64,000 nucleotides of DNA, taken from the NCBI RefSeq assembly GCF_035593305.1, contig NZ_CP141615.1, positions 1,116,001-1,180,000 on the forward strand, read 5' to 3'. The stretch is from Limnochorda sp. L945t (GTDB taxonomy: Bacteria > Bacillota > Limnochordia > Limnochordales > Geochordaceae). This document shows positions 52,820 through 62,155 of the stretch, piece by piece. The notes under the pieces were generated by a model. It was not told the origin of the DNA. It saw only the letters and a list, made by a program, of their open reading frames with translations, and ran no database searches. Every line of letters begins with the position of its first letter. Position 1 is the first letter of the stretch. The position numbers and the translations under genes are program-made.

Positions 52820-53656
52820 GTGGATGTCACCACGATCCTGGGCATACTCATCGGGCTCGGCCTCATCGGCGGGTCCATCATGATCGGGGGGAGCATCCTC
52901 CCGTACCTCGACCTGCCGTCGTTGTTGCTGACGATGGGGGGCACCGTGGCGGCCACCATCATCAACTACCGGGGCCGCCAGCTCACGAACGCGCTCCGGA
53001 TCATCGGCATCGCTGCGGGGCATCGCAGTTTCCAGCCGGACGAGCTCATCCGCCTCATCGTCCGCCTGGCGGAGAAAGCCCGGCGCGAGGGCCTTCTCGC
53101 CATGGAAGAAGAGGCGGAGACCATCCGGGATCCCTTCCTGCGCCGGGGCATCCAGCTGGTCGTGGACGGCACGGATCCCGAACTCGTACGCAACATCATG
53201 GACATCGAGCTGACCTTCATCGAAGAGCGCCACCGCCAGGGCCAGGCGCTGTTCGAGTCGCTCGCGGTCTATGCGCCGGCGTTCGGCATGATCGGCACCC
53301 TGGTGGGGCTCATCCGCATGCTGGGCAAGCTCCACGATCCGGCCACCGTTGGGCCTGCCATGTCTCTGGCACTGTTGACCACCCTTTACGGCGCTCTGGC
53401 CGCCTACCTGGTCTTCACGCCCATCGCCGGCAAGCTGCGGGTCAAGAACGACGAGGAAGTCATGATCCGGGAGATGATGATCGAAGGCGTGCTCTCGATC
53501 CAGGCGGGCGAAAACCCCCGCATCGTGGAGGAGAAGCTGCGCTCCTTCCTGCCCCCGGCGCGCAAGGAGCCGGCCCGCTCCGCCCGTCCTCAGCCCGGCC
53601 GGGCCACGTCGACCCCACCTCAACCGGCGGTGACCAGCGGTGCGCGGGCTCGCTAG
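52820..53656 (+). CDS. motA: Flagellar motor stator protein MotA
   Basis: The 278-aa membrane protein forms the proton- or sodium-conducting stator with MotB. Hydrophobic helices are at about 3-22, 32-52, 150-172 and 180-203. The motif SLAVYAPAFGMIGTLVGLIRMLG is the conserved third helix. A Pro/Ala-rich tail follows residue 255. GTG start; 17-nt overlap with motB. Confidence 0.95.
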   Translation: MDVTTILGILIGLGLIGGSIMIGGSILPYLDLPSLLLTMGGTVAATIINYRGRQLTNALRIIGIAAGHRSFQPDELIRLIVRLAEKARREGLLAMEEEAETIRDPFLRRGIQLVVDGTDPELVRNIMDIELTFIEERHRQGQALFESLAVYAPAFGMIGTLVGLIRMLGKLHDPATVGPAMSLALLTTLYGALAAYLVFTPIAGKLRVKNDEEVMIREMMIEGVLSIQAGENPRIVEEKLRSFLPPARKEPARSARPQPGRATSTPPQPAVTSGARAR

Positions 53657-54395
53657 CGGCCGGCAGCGCCGGAAGGGCACGGGCGTCAACATGAGCGCCC
53701 CCCAGTGGATGGTGACCTATTCGGACATGGTCACCCAGCTTTTGGCGCTGTTCGTCATCCTCTTCGCCATCTCGACGGTGGACATGCAGCGTTTCGAGGC
53801 CATCATGTCGGCTTTCCGCGGCGCCATCGGTATCCTGGACACGGGGCGCTCCTTCGAGCCGCAGTCGTCGGTCGGCAGCCCCCCGATCGCCATCGCGCCC
53901 AACCCCACGTCGGCGTCGTCGGTGCAGATCCAGCAGGTCTACCGGGAGCTCGCTCGAGTCGTCGAGGCCGAGGGGCTCGGCGAAGGCGTGAAGCTCGTGC
54001 CCGAGGAGCGCGGCATCGTGGTGCGCTTCGCCGACCGCGTGCTGTTCGACCTGGGCAAGGACGAGCTCCGCCCGGAGTCGATGCGGGCCCTCGACGTGGT
54101 GGCCGGCGTGTTGAAGCAGATTCCCAACGACGTGCGGGTGGAAGGGCACACGGACAACCTGCCCATCCACAACGAACGCTTCGCTTCCAACTGGGAGCTG
54201 TCCGTCGCCCGGGCCACGCGGGTGGTGCGGTACCTGATCGAGCGCCACGGCTTGACGCCGGCTCGCTTGTCGGCCGCCGGCTACGGGGAGTTTCACCCGC
54301 TGGTGCCCAACACGTCCGAGGCCAACAGGCAGAAAAACCGCCGCGTCGACGTGGTGATCCTCAGGACCGGCCTCAAGGAGGAGCCGGCCCGGTAG
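53640..54395 (+). CDS. motB: Flagellar motor stator protein MotB
   Basis: The 251-aa protein has one transmembrane helix (MVTYSDMVTQLLALFVILFA, about residues 24-43) with the essential ion-binding Asp in YSD, and a C-terminal OmpA-like peptidoglycan-binding domain (VRVEGHTDNLPIHNERFASNWELSVARATRVVRYLIE...NRRVDVVILR). GTG start within motA. Coupling ion (H+ or Na+) cannot be told from the sequence. Confidence 0.95.
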   Translation: MRGLASGRQRRKGTGVNMSAPQWMVTYSDMVTQLLALFVILFAISTVDMQRFEAIMSAFRGAIGILDTGRSFEPQSSVGSPPIAIAPNPTSASSVQIQQVYRELARVVEAEGLGEGVKLVPEERGIVVRFADRVLFDLGKDELRPESMRALDVVAGVLKQIPNDVRVEGHTDNLPIHNERFASNWELSVARATRVVRYLIERHGLTPARLSAAGYGEFHPLVPNTSEANRQKNRRVDVVILRTGLKEEPAR

Positions 54396-54423
54396 AACCG
54401 ACCCAGGGATGGAGTGATGCCCT

Positions 54424-54978
54424 TTGGCCGTGCAACAACCTCCGGCGCCCCCGGCGCCGGCTCCGGAACCCCGATCCCGGGGCAGCGGCGTCGCCTGGGC
54501 GATCCTGATCGTCGCGCTCATCATCGCGGCGTCGACGGGCAGCGCCTTCCTGGCCTACTTGATGTTCAACCGAGCACTGCCCGCACCCGCTCCTCAAAGC
54601 GCGGTGACGGTCAGAGAGCCGGCGGCCCCACCACCCCCGTCATCGGCCTGGGCATCCGGGACCGCACCGCTCGGCCCGACTCTGGACGCCGGGGAGTTCA
54701 TCGTCAACCTGGCTCCAGGGCCGGGGATGACCATACGGTACGTCCGGATGGGCGTGGTCATCGAGGGTGACCGCAAAGAAGTGGTCGCCGAACTGGAGAA
54801 GCGCCAGCCTCAGGTGCGCGACACCATCATCGCGGTCGTGCGGGCCAGCCGGTTCGAGGAACTCGCGACGGCCAAGGGGGGAGACGAGCTGCGCGGGCGG
54901 ATCGTGGAGGCTTTGCAGAAGCTGGTCGTCCGGGGAAGAGTGGTGAACGTCTATTTCACCGAATTCGTCATTCAATAG
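54424..54978 (+). CDS. fliL: Flagellar basal body-associated protein FliL
   Basis: The 184-aa protein has a cytoplasmic Pro-rich start, one transmembrane helix (about 23-47) and the FliL extracellular domain (GEFIVNLAPGPGMTIRYVRMGVVIEGDRKEVVAELEKRQPQVRDTIIAVVRASRFEEL...VVNVYFTEFVIQ). FliL rings surround and support stators. TTG start. Confidence 0.93.
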   Translation: MAVQQPPAPPAPAPEPRSRGSGVAWAILIVALIIAASTGSAFLAYLMFNRALPAPAPQSAVTVREPAAPPPPSSAWASGTAPLGPTLDAGEFIVNLAPGPGMTIRYVRMGVVIEGDRKEVVAELEKRQPQVRDTIIAVVRASRFEELATAKGGDELRGRIVEALQKLVVRGRVVNVYFTEFVIQ

Positions 54979-54981
54979 AGG

Positions 54982-55021
54982 CGACGCCGGGGCCCGCAGA
55001 GCCGAGCCTGCGCCGGCGTCG
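54982..55021 (+). other. Inverted repeat between fliL and fliN
   Basis: CGACGCCGG (54982-54990) and CCGGCGTCG (55013-55021) are perfect 9-bp arms around a 22-nt loop, 3 nt after the fliL stop. It occupies the place where fliM usually begins. No T-run follows. Confidence 0.5.
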
Positions 55022-55048
55022 TCTCCGGCGCCGGGCGGTCGCAGCACG

Positions 55049-55438
55049 GTGGTACGGGTGGGGCCCGGCGCGCGTATCCCGGGGCCACCAGAACCGTCCG
55101 CTCCTGCTCCCGGCGACGCCGTGGAAGTGCATCCCGTGCGCTTCGGCGAACTGCAGCCCGGACAGGCTGAGGGAGAGGCCCACAACCTCAACCTGCTGCT
55201 GGACGTGGGCGTCACCCTCACGGTGGAGATCGGGCGGGCCCGGCTCACGCTGGGCCAGGTGATGGAGCTGCGGCGGGGCAGCGTGGTCGAGCTCGACAAA
55301 CTCGCCGGCGAGCCGGTCGACGTGCTGGTCAACGGTAAGCTGGTCGCCCGCGGCGAGATCGTGCTGCTGGACGAGAAGTTCGGGATCAAGATCAACGACA
55401 TCGTGACCCGGGCGCGCCGTGCCCGGGAGCTCCCGTGA
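55049..55438 (+). CDS. fliN: Flagellar motor switch protein FliN
   Basis: The 129-aa protein has one SpoA (C-ring) domain: LNLLLDVGVTLTVEIGRARLTLGQVMELRRGSVVELDKLAGEPVDVLVNGKLVARGEIVLLDEKFGIKINDIV. FliN normally forms the base of the C ring with FliM. The first 45 residues are Pro/Gly-rich and not conserved. It starts with GTG without a clear ribosome-binding site; no other start codon exists in the frame upstream. It is too short to be FliY, which carries a CheC-like domain. fliM is not next to it. Confidence 0.93.
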   Translation: MVRVGPGARIPGPPEPSAPAPGDAVEVHPVRFGELQPGQAEGEAHNLNLLLDVGVTLTVEIGRARLTLGQVMELRRGSVVELDKLAGEPVDVLVNGKLVARGEIVLLDEKFGIKINDIVTRARRARELP

Positions 55439-55460
55439 CGGATCGGGCGAGGGGGAGGGC

Positions 55461-55889
55461 ATGGAAGGCGGCGTAGGCTGGGGCGACGTGCTCCGGGTGG
55501 TGGGGGCGCTGGCGCTCCTCGGGCCGCTCGCCTACCTGGCGAGCCGGGCCGTGGCGAGCCGTGGCCTGGCCCGCTCCTCCCGGATCCTGCGGGTCGTCGA
55601 CACGCTGGCCCTCGGGCAGGGCAAGGCGCTTTACCTCGTGGCCGTGGGGCACTACCTGTTGCTCGTGGGGCTGAGCGGGCAGACCATCCGGCGCCTGGCG
55701 ACATGGGACGACCCGGCGCTGTGGGAGCACATCCACGCCGCCTCTTCCCGGGGCACCCCGGGGGACTGGCTTTTTCGACGCGCGCCGTGGGGAAGGGGGA
55801 AGCCGGCCGGAGATGCGCCCCGGCCGTTCGAAGGCCACGGGGGCGACGGCACCAGCATCGGCCGGCCATCCGACCATGAGGCTCCTTGA
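55461..55889 (+). CDS. fliO: Flagellar biosynthesis protein FliO
   Basis: The 142-aa product has one transmembrane helix near the N terminus (about 10-27) and the FliO/FliZ domain (LRVVDTLALGQGKALYLVAVGHYLLLVGLSGQTIRRL). FliO helps assemble the FliP ring of the export gate. ATG after GGGGGAGGGC; 14-nt overlap with fliP. Confidence 0.88.
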   Translation: MEGGVGWGDVLRVVGALALLGPLAYLASRAVASRGLARSSRILRVVDTLALGQGKALYLVAVGHYLLLVGLSGQTIRRLATWDDPALWEHIHAASSRGTPGDWLFRRAPWGRGKPAGDAPRPFEGHGGDGTSIGRPSDHEAP

Positions 55890-56679
55890 CCGGTCCGGCC
55901 GGTACCACAGCCGGCTCCTGGTGGGGCTTCTTTTTTTGACGCTCGTGTGGGCAGGCTCGGGCGCGCCCGCGTGCGCCGCCGCTGCTGCGCCGGCGCCGCT
56001 TCGCCTGCCTTCGATCGAGCTGCGGCTCAACGGCCAGCCGCCGCAGGCGCCCGACCTGGTCACGACCCTTCAGATCCTGGTCCTCTTGACCGTGCTGAGC
56101 CTGGCGCCGGCGATCCTGGTGATGGTCACCTCCTTCACCCGCATCGTCATCGTCCTCTCTTTCGTGCGCAACGCGCTCTCGACTCCGCAGGTGCCTCCCA
56201 ACCAGGTGCTGGTGGGGCTGGCACTCTTCTTGACTTTCTTCACCATGCACCCCACCTGGCAGAGCGTGTACTCGCAGGCCATCGCCCCGTACCTGCAGGG
56301 TGAGATCGGCCAGCAGGAGGCGCTCCGGCGGGGGGAACTGCCGTTGCGGGACTTCATGTTCCGCAACACCCGGGAGAAGGACCTGGAGCTCTTCGTCTCG
56401 GCCTCGGGCTCCCCCCGGCCCGAGCGGCGGGATCAGGTCCCGACGTACCTGCTGATACCGGCCTTCGTCATCAGCGAGCTGAAGACGGCTTTCCAGATGG
56501 GCTTTTTGATCTTCGTACCCTTCCTGGTTATCGACATGATCGTGGCCAGTACCTTAATGTCCATGGGCATGTTGATGCTGCCGCCCGTCATGATCTCGCT
56601 GCCGTTCAAAGTGCTGCTCTTCGTGATGGTGGACGGATGGCACCTCGTCACCAGGGCGCTGTTGACGAGCGTGAAGTAG
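55876..56679 (+). CDS. fliP: Flagellar export gate protein FliP
   Basis: The 267-aa protein has a signal-peptide-like start (Arg-rich, then LLVGLLFLTLVWAGSGAPACAAA) and the conserved SFTRIVIVLSFVRNALSTPQVPPNQVLVGLALFLTFF and PAFVISELKTAFQMGFLIFVPFLVIDMIVASTLMSMGM segments of the export-gate core. ATG inside fliO. Confidence 0.97.
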   Translation: MRLLDRSGRYHSRLLVGLLFLTLVWAGSGAPACAAAAAPAPLRLPSIELRLNGQPPQAPDLVTTLQILVLLTVLSLAPAILVMVTSFTRIVIVLSFVRNALSTPQVPPNQVLVGLALFLTFFTMHPTWQSVYSQAIAPYLQGEIGQQEALRRGELPLRDFMFRNTREKDLELFVSASGSPRPERRDQVPTYLLIPAFVISELKTAFQMGFLIFVPFLVIDMIVASTLMSMGMLMLPPVMISLPFKVLLFVMVDGWHLVTRALLTSVK

Positions 56680-56694
56680 GGGAGGGGAGCGTCC

Positions 56695-56964
56695 TTGAGC
56701 GAAGCCACCGTGCTGACGCTGGGCCGGGACGCCATCGTGACCGTGCTGCTGGTCTCGGGCCCGCTGGTGGGGCTGGGGCTCGTCGTGGGGGTCGTGGTCA
56801 GCATCCTGATGGCGACGACCCAGATCCAGGAGCAGACCCTGGCCTTCGTGCCCAAGATCCTGGCGACGCTGCTCGGGATGCTCGTCTTCGGCGCGTGGAT
56901 GATGAGGACCCTGCTCGACTTCACGAACCGCATCCTGGGCAATCTGACGTCGTTCATCAGCTGA
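56695..56964 (+). CDS. fliQ: Flagellar export gate protein FliQ
   Basis: The 89-aa protein has two transmembrane helices and the family pattern VLTLGRDAIVTVLLVSGPLVGLGLVVGVVVSILMATTQIQEQTLAFVPKI. TTG start after GGGGAGGGGAGCG. Confidence 0.96.
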   Translation: MSEATVLTLGRDAIVTVLLVSGPLVGLGLVVGVVVSILMATTQIQEQTLAFVPKILATLLGMLVFGAWMMRTLLDFTNRILGNLTSFIS

Positions 56965-56988
56965 GAGAAGGGGCGGCGGGGGATAGCG

Positions 56989-57810
56989 GTGGGCTCGGTG
57001 GCGGCGTTCGTCCTGGTGTGGGTACGGACCTCGACCCTCGTCCTGATCGCCCGCCCGGTCTTTGGCCAGCCGGGGGTGCCGGCGCTGGCGCGCCTCGGCC
57101 TGTCGGCGGTACTGGCGTGGCTCCTGCTGCCGCTCGTGCCCATCGCGCCGGAGGCGATCCTCCAGGGCCTCGCCGCGCCGGGCGGCGCAGCCGCCGGGTC
57201 CGGGCTCGGACCTGCCTGGGCCGGCTGGGCCTACGCCCTGGCCCGGGAGGCGGTCGTGGGGGCCGTCATGGCGTTCGGGATCAACACCGTGTTCGCCGCC
57301 ATCATGCTGGCGGGGCAGCTGGTGGATCTGCCGATGGGCTTCAGCGTGGTCAACGTCATCGACCCGACGATGGGCCAGGAGGTCCCCCTCATCGGGCAGT
57401 TCCAGATGCTGCTCGCGACGCTCGTCTTCTTCGGGGTCAACGGGCATCACGAGATGATCCGGGCGCTTGCGCAGAGCCTGCGGCTGGTGCCGCCGGGCGC
57501 GATGGCGGCGTCGGGGGTGTTGCTCGATGCGACGCTGGATACGTTCGCTCAGGCCTTCTTGCTCGGCATCCGCCTCGGGGCGCCCGTGATGGCCGCCCTG
57601 TTCCTCTCCGACGTGGCCCTGGCGGTGGTGGCCCGGGCGGTACCGCAGCTCAACGTCTTCGTGGTCGGCTTCCCGGTCAAGATCGTGCTCGGCTTCGTCG
57701 CCATCCTGCTGGCGCTGCCCGCCTTCACGGGAGTCCTGTCGGGGATCTTCGGAAAGGGAGGGGGGATGTGGGAGTGGGTGGGCCGCATGGTTTCCGGGCT
57801 CACACCGTGA
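56989..57810 (+). CDS. fliR: Flagellar export gate protein FliR
   Basis: The 273-aa membrane protein completes the FliPQR gate. The signature AREAVVGAVMAFGINTVFAAIMLAGQLVDLPMGFSVVNVIDP is intact, and the C-terminal helices (LNVFVVGFPVKIVLGFVAILLALPAF) match the family. GTG start; 4-nt overlap with flhB. It is not fused to flhB. Confidence 0.96.
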   Translation: MGSVAAFVLVWVRTSTLVLIARPVFGQPGVPALARLGLSAVLAWLLLPLVPIAPEAILQGLAAPGGAAAGSGLGPAWAGWAYALAREAVVGAVMAFGINTVFAAIMLAGQLVDLPMGFSVVNVIDPTMGQEVPLIGQFQMLLATLVFFGVNGHHEMIRALAQSLRLVPPGAMAASGVLLDATLDTFAQAFLLGIRLGAPVMAALFLSDVALAVVARAVPQLNVFVVGFPVKIVLGFVAILLALPAFTGVLSGIFGKGGGMWEWVGRMVSGLTP

Positions 57811-58934
57811 CGACGCGCCCGCTCCTGCCCTCTCCGCTCCGCTTCGACCTGCAGCGCTTCGCCGACGGTGAGCGCACGGAGCCGGCGACTCCTCGCCGCC
57901 GCCAGGAGGCTCGAAAGCGCGGCCAGGTGGCCCGCAGCATGGACCTTACCATGGCGCTCGTGATTCTCGGCGGGGCGCTCATGGTGCGGGGGGTCGCACG
58001 CCTCTTGATCGGCGACGTCCGGGCGCTCGGGACACGTCTTTGGGGCGGCGCGTTCTGGGAGCAGGAACTCACCCTGGACACGCTGCGCCAGGTCGGCTGG
58101 GCCGGGCTCGTCTCCGCCCGGGGGGTCGTCCCGTTCGTCGTCGGGGTCGGCCTGGCGGGGCTGGCGGCGCAGGTGGCCCAGGTGGGCTTCCTGGCGTCGG
58201 GCACGCCCCTCGAACCGCAGCTCGCCCGCATCAACCCGGTGGCAGGCTTCGGGCGGCTCTTCTCGGCCCGCTCCCTGGTGGAGCTGGCCAAGTCGGCGGC
58301 CAAGGCCCTGGTCGTCTTCTGGGCCGCCTACGGCTTCATCCGCGACGTGGTCACGGGGGCCGGTGACATGGTGGGATCCGACCCGCTCCATGCGGCGGCC
58401 TGGGTGGGGGAGCTGGCGTACGGGCAGCTCCTGCGCATGGGCCTGGTGCTGCTCGTCATCGGCATCGCCGACTACGCCTACCAGCGGTGGGAGTACGAGC
58501 AGAGCCTGCGCATGAGCCGCCACGAGCTGCTCGACGAGTTGAAGCAGTCCGAGGGCGACCCGCACGTGCGAAGCCGCATCCGCTCCCGCATGCGCCAGAT
58601 CGCCATGCGGCGCATGATGCAGCAGGTGCCCCGGGCCAGCGTGGTCGTCACCAACCCGACCCACGTCGCCGTCGCCCTGGCCTACGAGCCCGACCGCATG
58701 GAGGCCCCCGAGGTCGTCGCCAAGGGCCAGGACTGGTTGGCGCAGCGCATCGTGCAGACCGCCCGCGAGCACGGCGTGCCGGTGGTGGAAAACCCGCCCC
58801 TGGCCTGGTCGCTGTGGGACACCGCGGAGGTGGGCCAGGCCATCCCGCCCGACCTGTACCGGGCCGTGGCCGAGGTGCTCGCTTACGTGTACCGGCTCCG
58901 GCGTCCGGCCGGGGCCGCCGGCAGGAGGAGGTAG
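57807..58934 (+). CDS. flhB: Flagellar export protein FlhB
   Basis: The 375-aa protein regulates the switch from hook to filament export. The N-terminal RFADGERTEPATPRRRQEARKRGQVARSMDL, four transmembrane helices, the linker LDELKQSEGDPHVRSRIRSRMRQIAMRRMMQQVP and the autocleavage site NPTH are present, with the C-terminal domain after it. GTG start within the fliR stop. Confidence 0.96.
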   Translation: MTTRPLLPSPLRFDLQRFADGERTEPATPRRRQEARKRGQVARSMDLTMALVILGGALMVRGVARLLIGDVRALGTRLWGGAFWEQELTLDTLRQVGWAGLVSARGVVPFVVGVGLAGLAAQVAQVGFLASGTPLEPQLARINPVAGFGRLFSARSLVELAKSAAKALVVFWAAYGFIRDVVTGAGDMVGSDPLHAAAWVGELAYGQLLRMGLVLLVIGIADYAYQRWEYEQSLRMSRHELLDELKQSEGDPHVRSRIRSRMRQIAMRRMMQQVPRASVVVTNPTHVAVALAYEPDRMEAPEVVAKGQDWLAQRIVQTAREHGVPVVENPPLAWSLWDTAEVGQAIPPDLYRAVAEVLAYVYRLRRPAGAAGRRR

Positions 58935-58940
58935 CATCCC

Positions 58941-61013
58941 GTGGCCATTTCGCAGCGAGCGAGGATGATGCTGGGGGCGGCCGGGCGCTCGGACGCGGCG
59001 GTCTTCGTGGCGGTCGTCGCCATCGTGCTGATGATGGTCCTCCCGCTCCCGCCCGCCTTGCTCGACCTGCTGCTCGCCACCAACATCACGCTGTCGCTGT
59101 TGATCTTGCTCCTGACCATGAATGTCAAGGAGCCGCTGCAGTTTTCGGTCTTCCCCTCGGTGCTGCTGGTGGTCACCCTCTTCCGGCTCGCGCTCAACAT
59201 CTCGTCGACGCGCCTCATCCTGCTGCACGCCTACGCCGGGCGGATCATCGAGGCGTTCGGGCAGTTCGTCGTGGGGGGCAACTACCTGGTTGGGTTCGTG
59301 ATCTTCCTCATCCTGGTCGTCATCCAGTTCATCGTCATCACCCGCGGCGCCGAACGCGTGGCCGAGGTGGCGGCACGCTTCACCCTCGACGCGATGCCCG
59401 GCAAGCAGATGAGCATCGACGCCGACCTCAACGCCGGGCTCATCAGCGAGCAGGAGGCCCGGGCCCGGCGCCAGGCCATCGAGCGCGAGGCGGACTTCTA
59501 CGGGGCCATGGACGGCGCCAGCAAGTTCGTCAAAGGCGATGCCATCGCGAGCGTGGTCATCACCCTCATCAACGTCCTCGGCGGACTGGCGGTCGGCATG
59601 CTCCAGATGGGCATGGACGTGGCCGAGGCGCTGCGCCGTTACACGCTGCTCACGGTGGGCGACGGGCTCGTGACCCAGATCCCGGCCCTCTTGGTCTCCA
59701 CCGCCACCGGCATCATCGTGACCCGCACCTCGTCCGAGGAGAACATGGGCCAGGACATGACCCGCCAGCTTTTCGGCCAGCCCCGCACCCTGGGTGCGGC
59801 GGCCGGCGTCCTGCTGGTGCTGGCGCTGGTGCCGGGGCTTCCGACCCTCCCCTTCCTCGCGCTGGCCGGGGTGGCCGCGGCTGCCGCCTCGGCGATGTCG
59901 CGGGAGCAGCGGCGAGCGGCAGAGAAGGCAAGGCTCGCCGCGGTGGAAAAAGAACGGGAAGAGGCCAAGCGCCCCGAGGCCGTCATGAGCCTGCTCCAGA
60001 CGGACCCGGTGGAACTGGAGATCGGCTACAGCCTCATCCCGCTGGTCGACCAGTCCCACGGCGCCGAACTCCTGGACCGTATCACCATGGTGCGCCGCCA
60101 GGTCGCCCTCGACCTGGGGGTCGTGGTGCCGCCCATCCGCATCCGGGACAACATGCAGCTCAAGCCCAACAGCTACGTGATCAAGCTGCGAGGCGTGGAG
60201 ATTGGCAAGGGTGAGCTCTTCCCCAACCACCTGCTGGCCATGGACAGCGGGCAGGGGCTGGACGCCCTGTCGGGCATCCGGACCCATGAGCCTGCCTTCG
60301 GCTTGCCGGCGGTCTGGATCTCCCAGGAACTGCGCGACCAGGCGGAGGCGGCGGGCTGCACGGTGGTCGACGCGCCCTCGGTGCTGGCGACGCACCTGAG
60401 CGAACTCCTGCGGCGCCACGCCGCGGAGCTCCTCGGCCGCCAGGAGACGCGCGTGCTGCTCGACCACGTGAAGAGCTTCAGCGCCGCGGTGGTGGAGGAG
60501 CTGGTGCCGGACCTGCTGGGACTGGGCGAGGTGCAGAAGGTCCTGCAGCACCTGCTGCGGGAGGGCGTGCCCATCCGGGACCTCGTGACCATCCTCGAGG
60601 CGCTGGCCGACTCGGCGCGCGAAAGCCGCGACCCCGAGGTGCTCACCGAACACGTGCGGGCGGCGCTGGCCCGCCAGCTCTCGCACCTGTACGCCGAGCC
60701 GGACGGCACGATCCCTGTCATCACGCTGGCCCCGGCTCTGGAGCAGCGCCTGGAGGAGCTGGCCGCTTCCCCGGCGGCGCCCCTCGACCCGCAGTGGCTG
60801 CAGCAGCTGGTGGTGCGGCTGGGCCGCGCGCAAGAGGAGGCGGCAGCCCGGGGCAAGCAGGCGGTGGTGCTGTGCAGCCCCGGCGTGAGGCGCTACCTGC
60901 GCCGCCTCATCGAGCGGCCCCTGCCTCGCCTTCCGGTGATGTCGTTCGCCGAAGTGGCGTCGGGCTTCCAGGTCAAGAGTGAAGCGGTGGTGGACGTACC
61001 CGATGCGGCTTAA
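58941..61013 (+). CDS. flhA: Flagellar export protein FlhA
   Basis: The 690-aa export-gate protein has about eight transmembrane helices up to residue 325, with the FHIPEP-type region RLALNISSTRLIL and PGKQMSIDADLNAGLISEQEARARR. The large cytoplasmic domain (IGYSLIPLVDQSHGAELLDRITMVRRQVALDLGVVVPPIRIRDN, later LLDHVKSFSAAVVEELVPDLLGLGEVQKVLQHLLREGVPIRDLVTILEALAD) is complete. GTG start; 11-nt overlap with flhF. Confidence 0.97.
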   Translation: MAISQRARMMLGAAGRSDAAVFVAVVAIVLMMVLPLPPALLDLLLATNITLSLLILLLTMNVKEPLQFSVFPSVLLVVTLFRLALNISSTRLILLHAYAGRIIEAFGQFVVGGNYLVGFVIFLILVVIQFIVITRGAERVAEVAARFTLDAMPGKQMSIDADLNAGLISEQEARARRQAIEREADFYGAMDGASKFVKGDAIASVVITLINVLGGLAVGMLQMGMDVAEALRRYTLLTVGDGLVTQIPALLVSTATGIIVTRTSSEENMGQDMTRQLFGQPRTLGAAAGVLLVLALVPGLPTLPFLALAGVAAAAASAMSREQRRAAEKARLAAVEKEREEAKRPEAVMSLLQTDPVELEIGYSLIPLVDQSHGAELLDRITMVRRQVALDLGVVVPPIRIRDNMQLKPNSYVIKLRGVEIGKGELFPNHLLAMDSGQGLDALSGIRTHEPAFGLPAVWISQELRDQAEAAGCTVVDAPSVLATHLSELLRRHAAELLGRQETRVLLDHVKSFSAAVVEELVPDLLGLGEVQKVLQHLLREGVPIRDLVTILEALADSARESRDPEVLTEHVRAALARQLSHLYAEPDGTIPVITLAPALEQRLEELAASPAAPLDPQWLQQLVVRLGRAQEEAAARGKQAVVLCSPGVRRYLRRLIERPLPRLPVMSFAEVASGFQVKSEAVVDVPDAA

Positions 61014-62142
61014 GCGCTACGTCGCTTCCAGCATGCAGCAGGCCCTCGACCAGGTGCGCCAGGACATGGGCGACGCGGCGCTCATCGTGCAGACGCGGCA
61101 GTGGCGTGCCTGGTGGAAGCCGTGGGGGCCTCCCAAGGTCGAGGTGGTGGCCGCCCTCGAGCGAGGCCACGAGGGTGTCTCCGCTCCCCCAAAGGCGCGG
61201 CCCGGGCCTGCGGTGCCGGCGGCCCCCCGGGCCGGGACGGGCGTCTTGCCCGGCCAGGTCACCCCGCGCAGCCCCGGTGCCCCGGGCCGCCCCCGCGCTC
61301 CCTTGCCACCGGCCCGCCCGGTGGCCAGGGCGCAGGAGACGGTCTGGTTCGACCGGCTCACCCGCTCCGACGTCGAGCCGGCGACCGCCTGGGAGCTGGT
61401 GCGCCAGGCGGCCCAGCTGTCCGAGCTCTCCGGCCAGGACCTCGAGGAGGCCCTGGCCCGGCAGGTGGCGTCGAGCGTCAGCACCGAGCCGGTCTGGCAC
61501 AAGGGCGATCGGCCCCGGGTGGCCATGCTGGTGGGGCCCACCGGGGTCGGCAAGACCACCACGGTGGCCAAGCTCGCCGCCAACTTCTCCCTCATCGGCG
61601 GCTGGAAGGTGGGGCTGGTGAGCACCGACACCTTCCGGGTCGGAGCCATCCAGCACCTGCGGCTGTACGCCGACCTGCTGGGCGTGCCGATGCGGGTGGC
61701 CGACCGCCCCGAGCGGTTGCGGGAGATCCTGTCCGATTTGGACGAGGAGCTGGTGCTGGTGGATACCACGGGGCACAGCCCCGGAGATCGGGCCCGCCTG
61801 CAGCAGGTGCTCGCCCTGAGCCAGGCCCTGCCCCCGGGATCCCACATGCTCCTGGTGGTGCCGGCCACGCTGCGCCAGGCGGACATGCAGGAACTGGTGG
61901 ACGCATACCGGCCGCTGCCGCTTTCGGGCGTGGTGGTGAGCAAGGTCGACGAGACCCGCCGCCGCGGCGCCCTCGTCAACGCGCCCCGCTGGGCCGGCAA
62001 GCCCCTGGCCTACATCACGACCGGTCAGGGCGTGCCGGACGACATCGAGGCGGCCGACGGGGCTGCCGTCGCCCGCTGGGTCCTTTCGCCATGGGTGGAC
62101 GAAGCGATCTTCGAGCGCCTGGGCGAGCGGACAGAGGCATAG
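61003..62142 (+). CDS. flhF: Flagellar biosynthesis GTPase FlhF
   Basis: FlhF is an SRP-type GTPase that places flagella, often at the pole. The 379-aa protein opens with MRLKRYVASSMQQALDQVRQDMGDAALIVQTR, has a Pro/Ala-rich linker (about 60-105), then the NG domain with [20 protein letters not shown] near 178-197, STDTFRVGAIQHLRLYADLLGVP, the G3 region DTTGHSPGD and SKVDETRRRGALVN. ATG 61003 fits the family start better than GTG 60979. Confidence 0.95.
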   Translation: MRLKRYVASSMQQALDQVRQDMGDAALIVQTRQWRAWWKPWGPPKVEVVAALERGHEGVSAPPKARPGPAVPAAPRAGTGVLPGQVTPRSPGAPGRPRAPLPPARPVARAQETVWFDRLTRSDVEPATAWELVRQAAQLSELSGQDLEEALARQVASSVSTEPVWHKGDRPRVAMLVGPTGVGKTTTVAKLAANFSLIGGWKVGLVSTDTFRVGAIQHLRLYADLLGVPMRVADRPERLREILSDLDEELVLVDTTGHSPGDRARLQQVLALSQALPPGSHMLLVVPATLRQADMQELVDAYRPLPLSGVVVSKVDETRRRGALVNAPRWAGKPLAYITTGQGVPDDIEAADGAAVARWVLSPWVDEAIFERLGERTEA

Positions 62143-62155
62143 GGGGGCATGGGAG

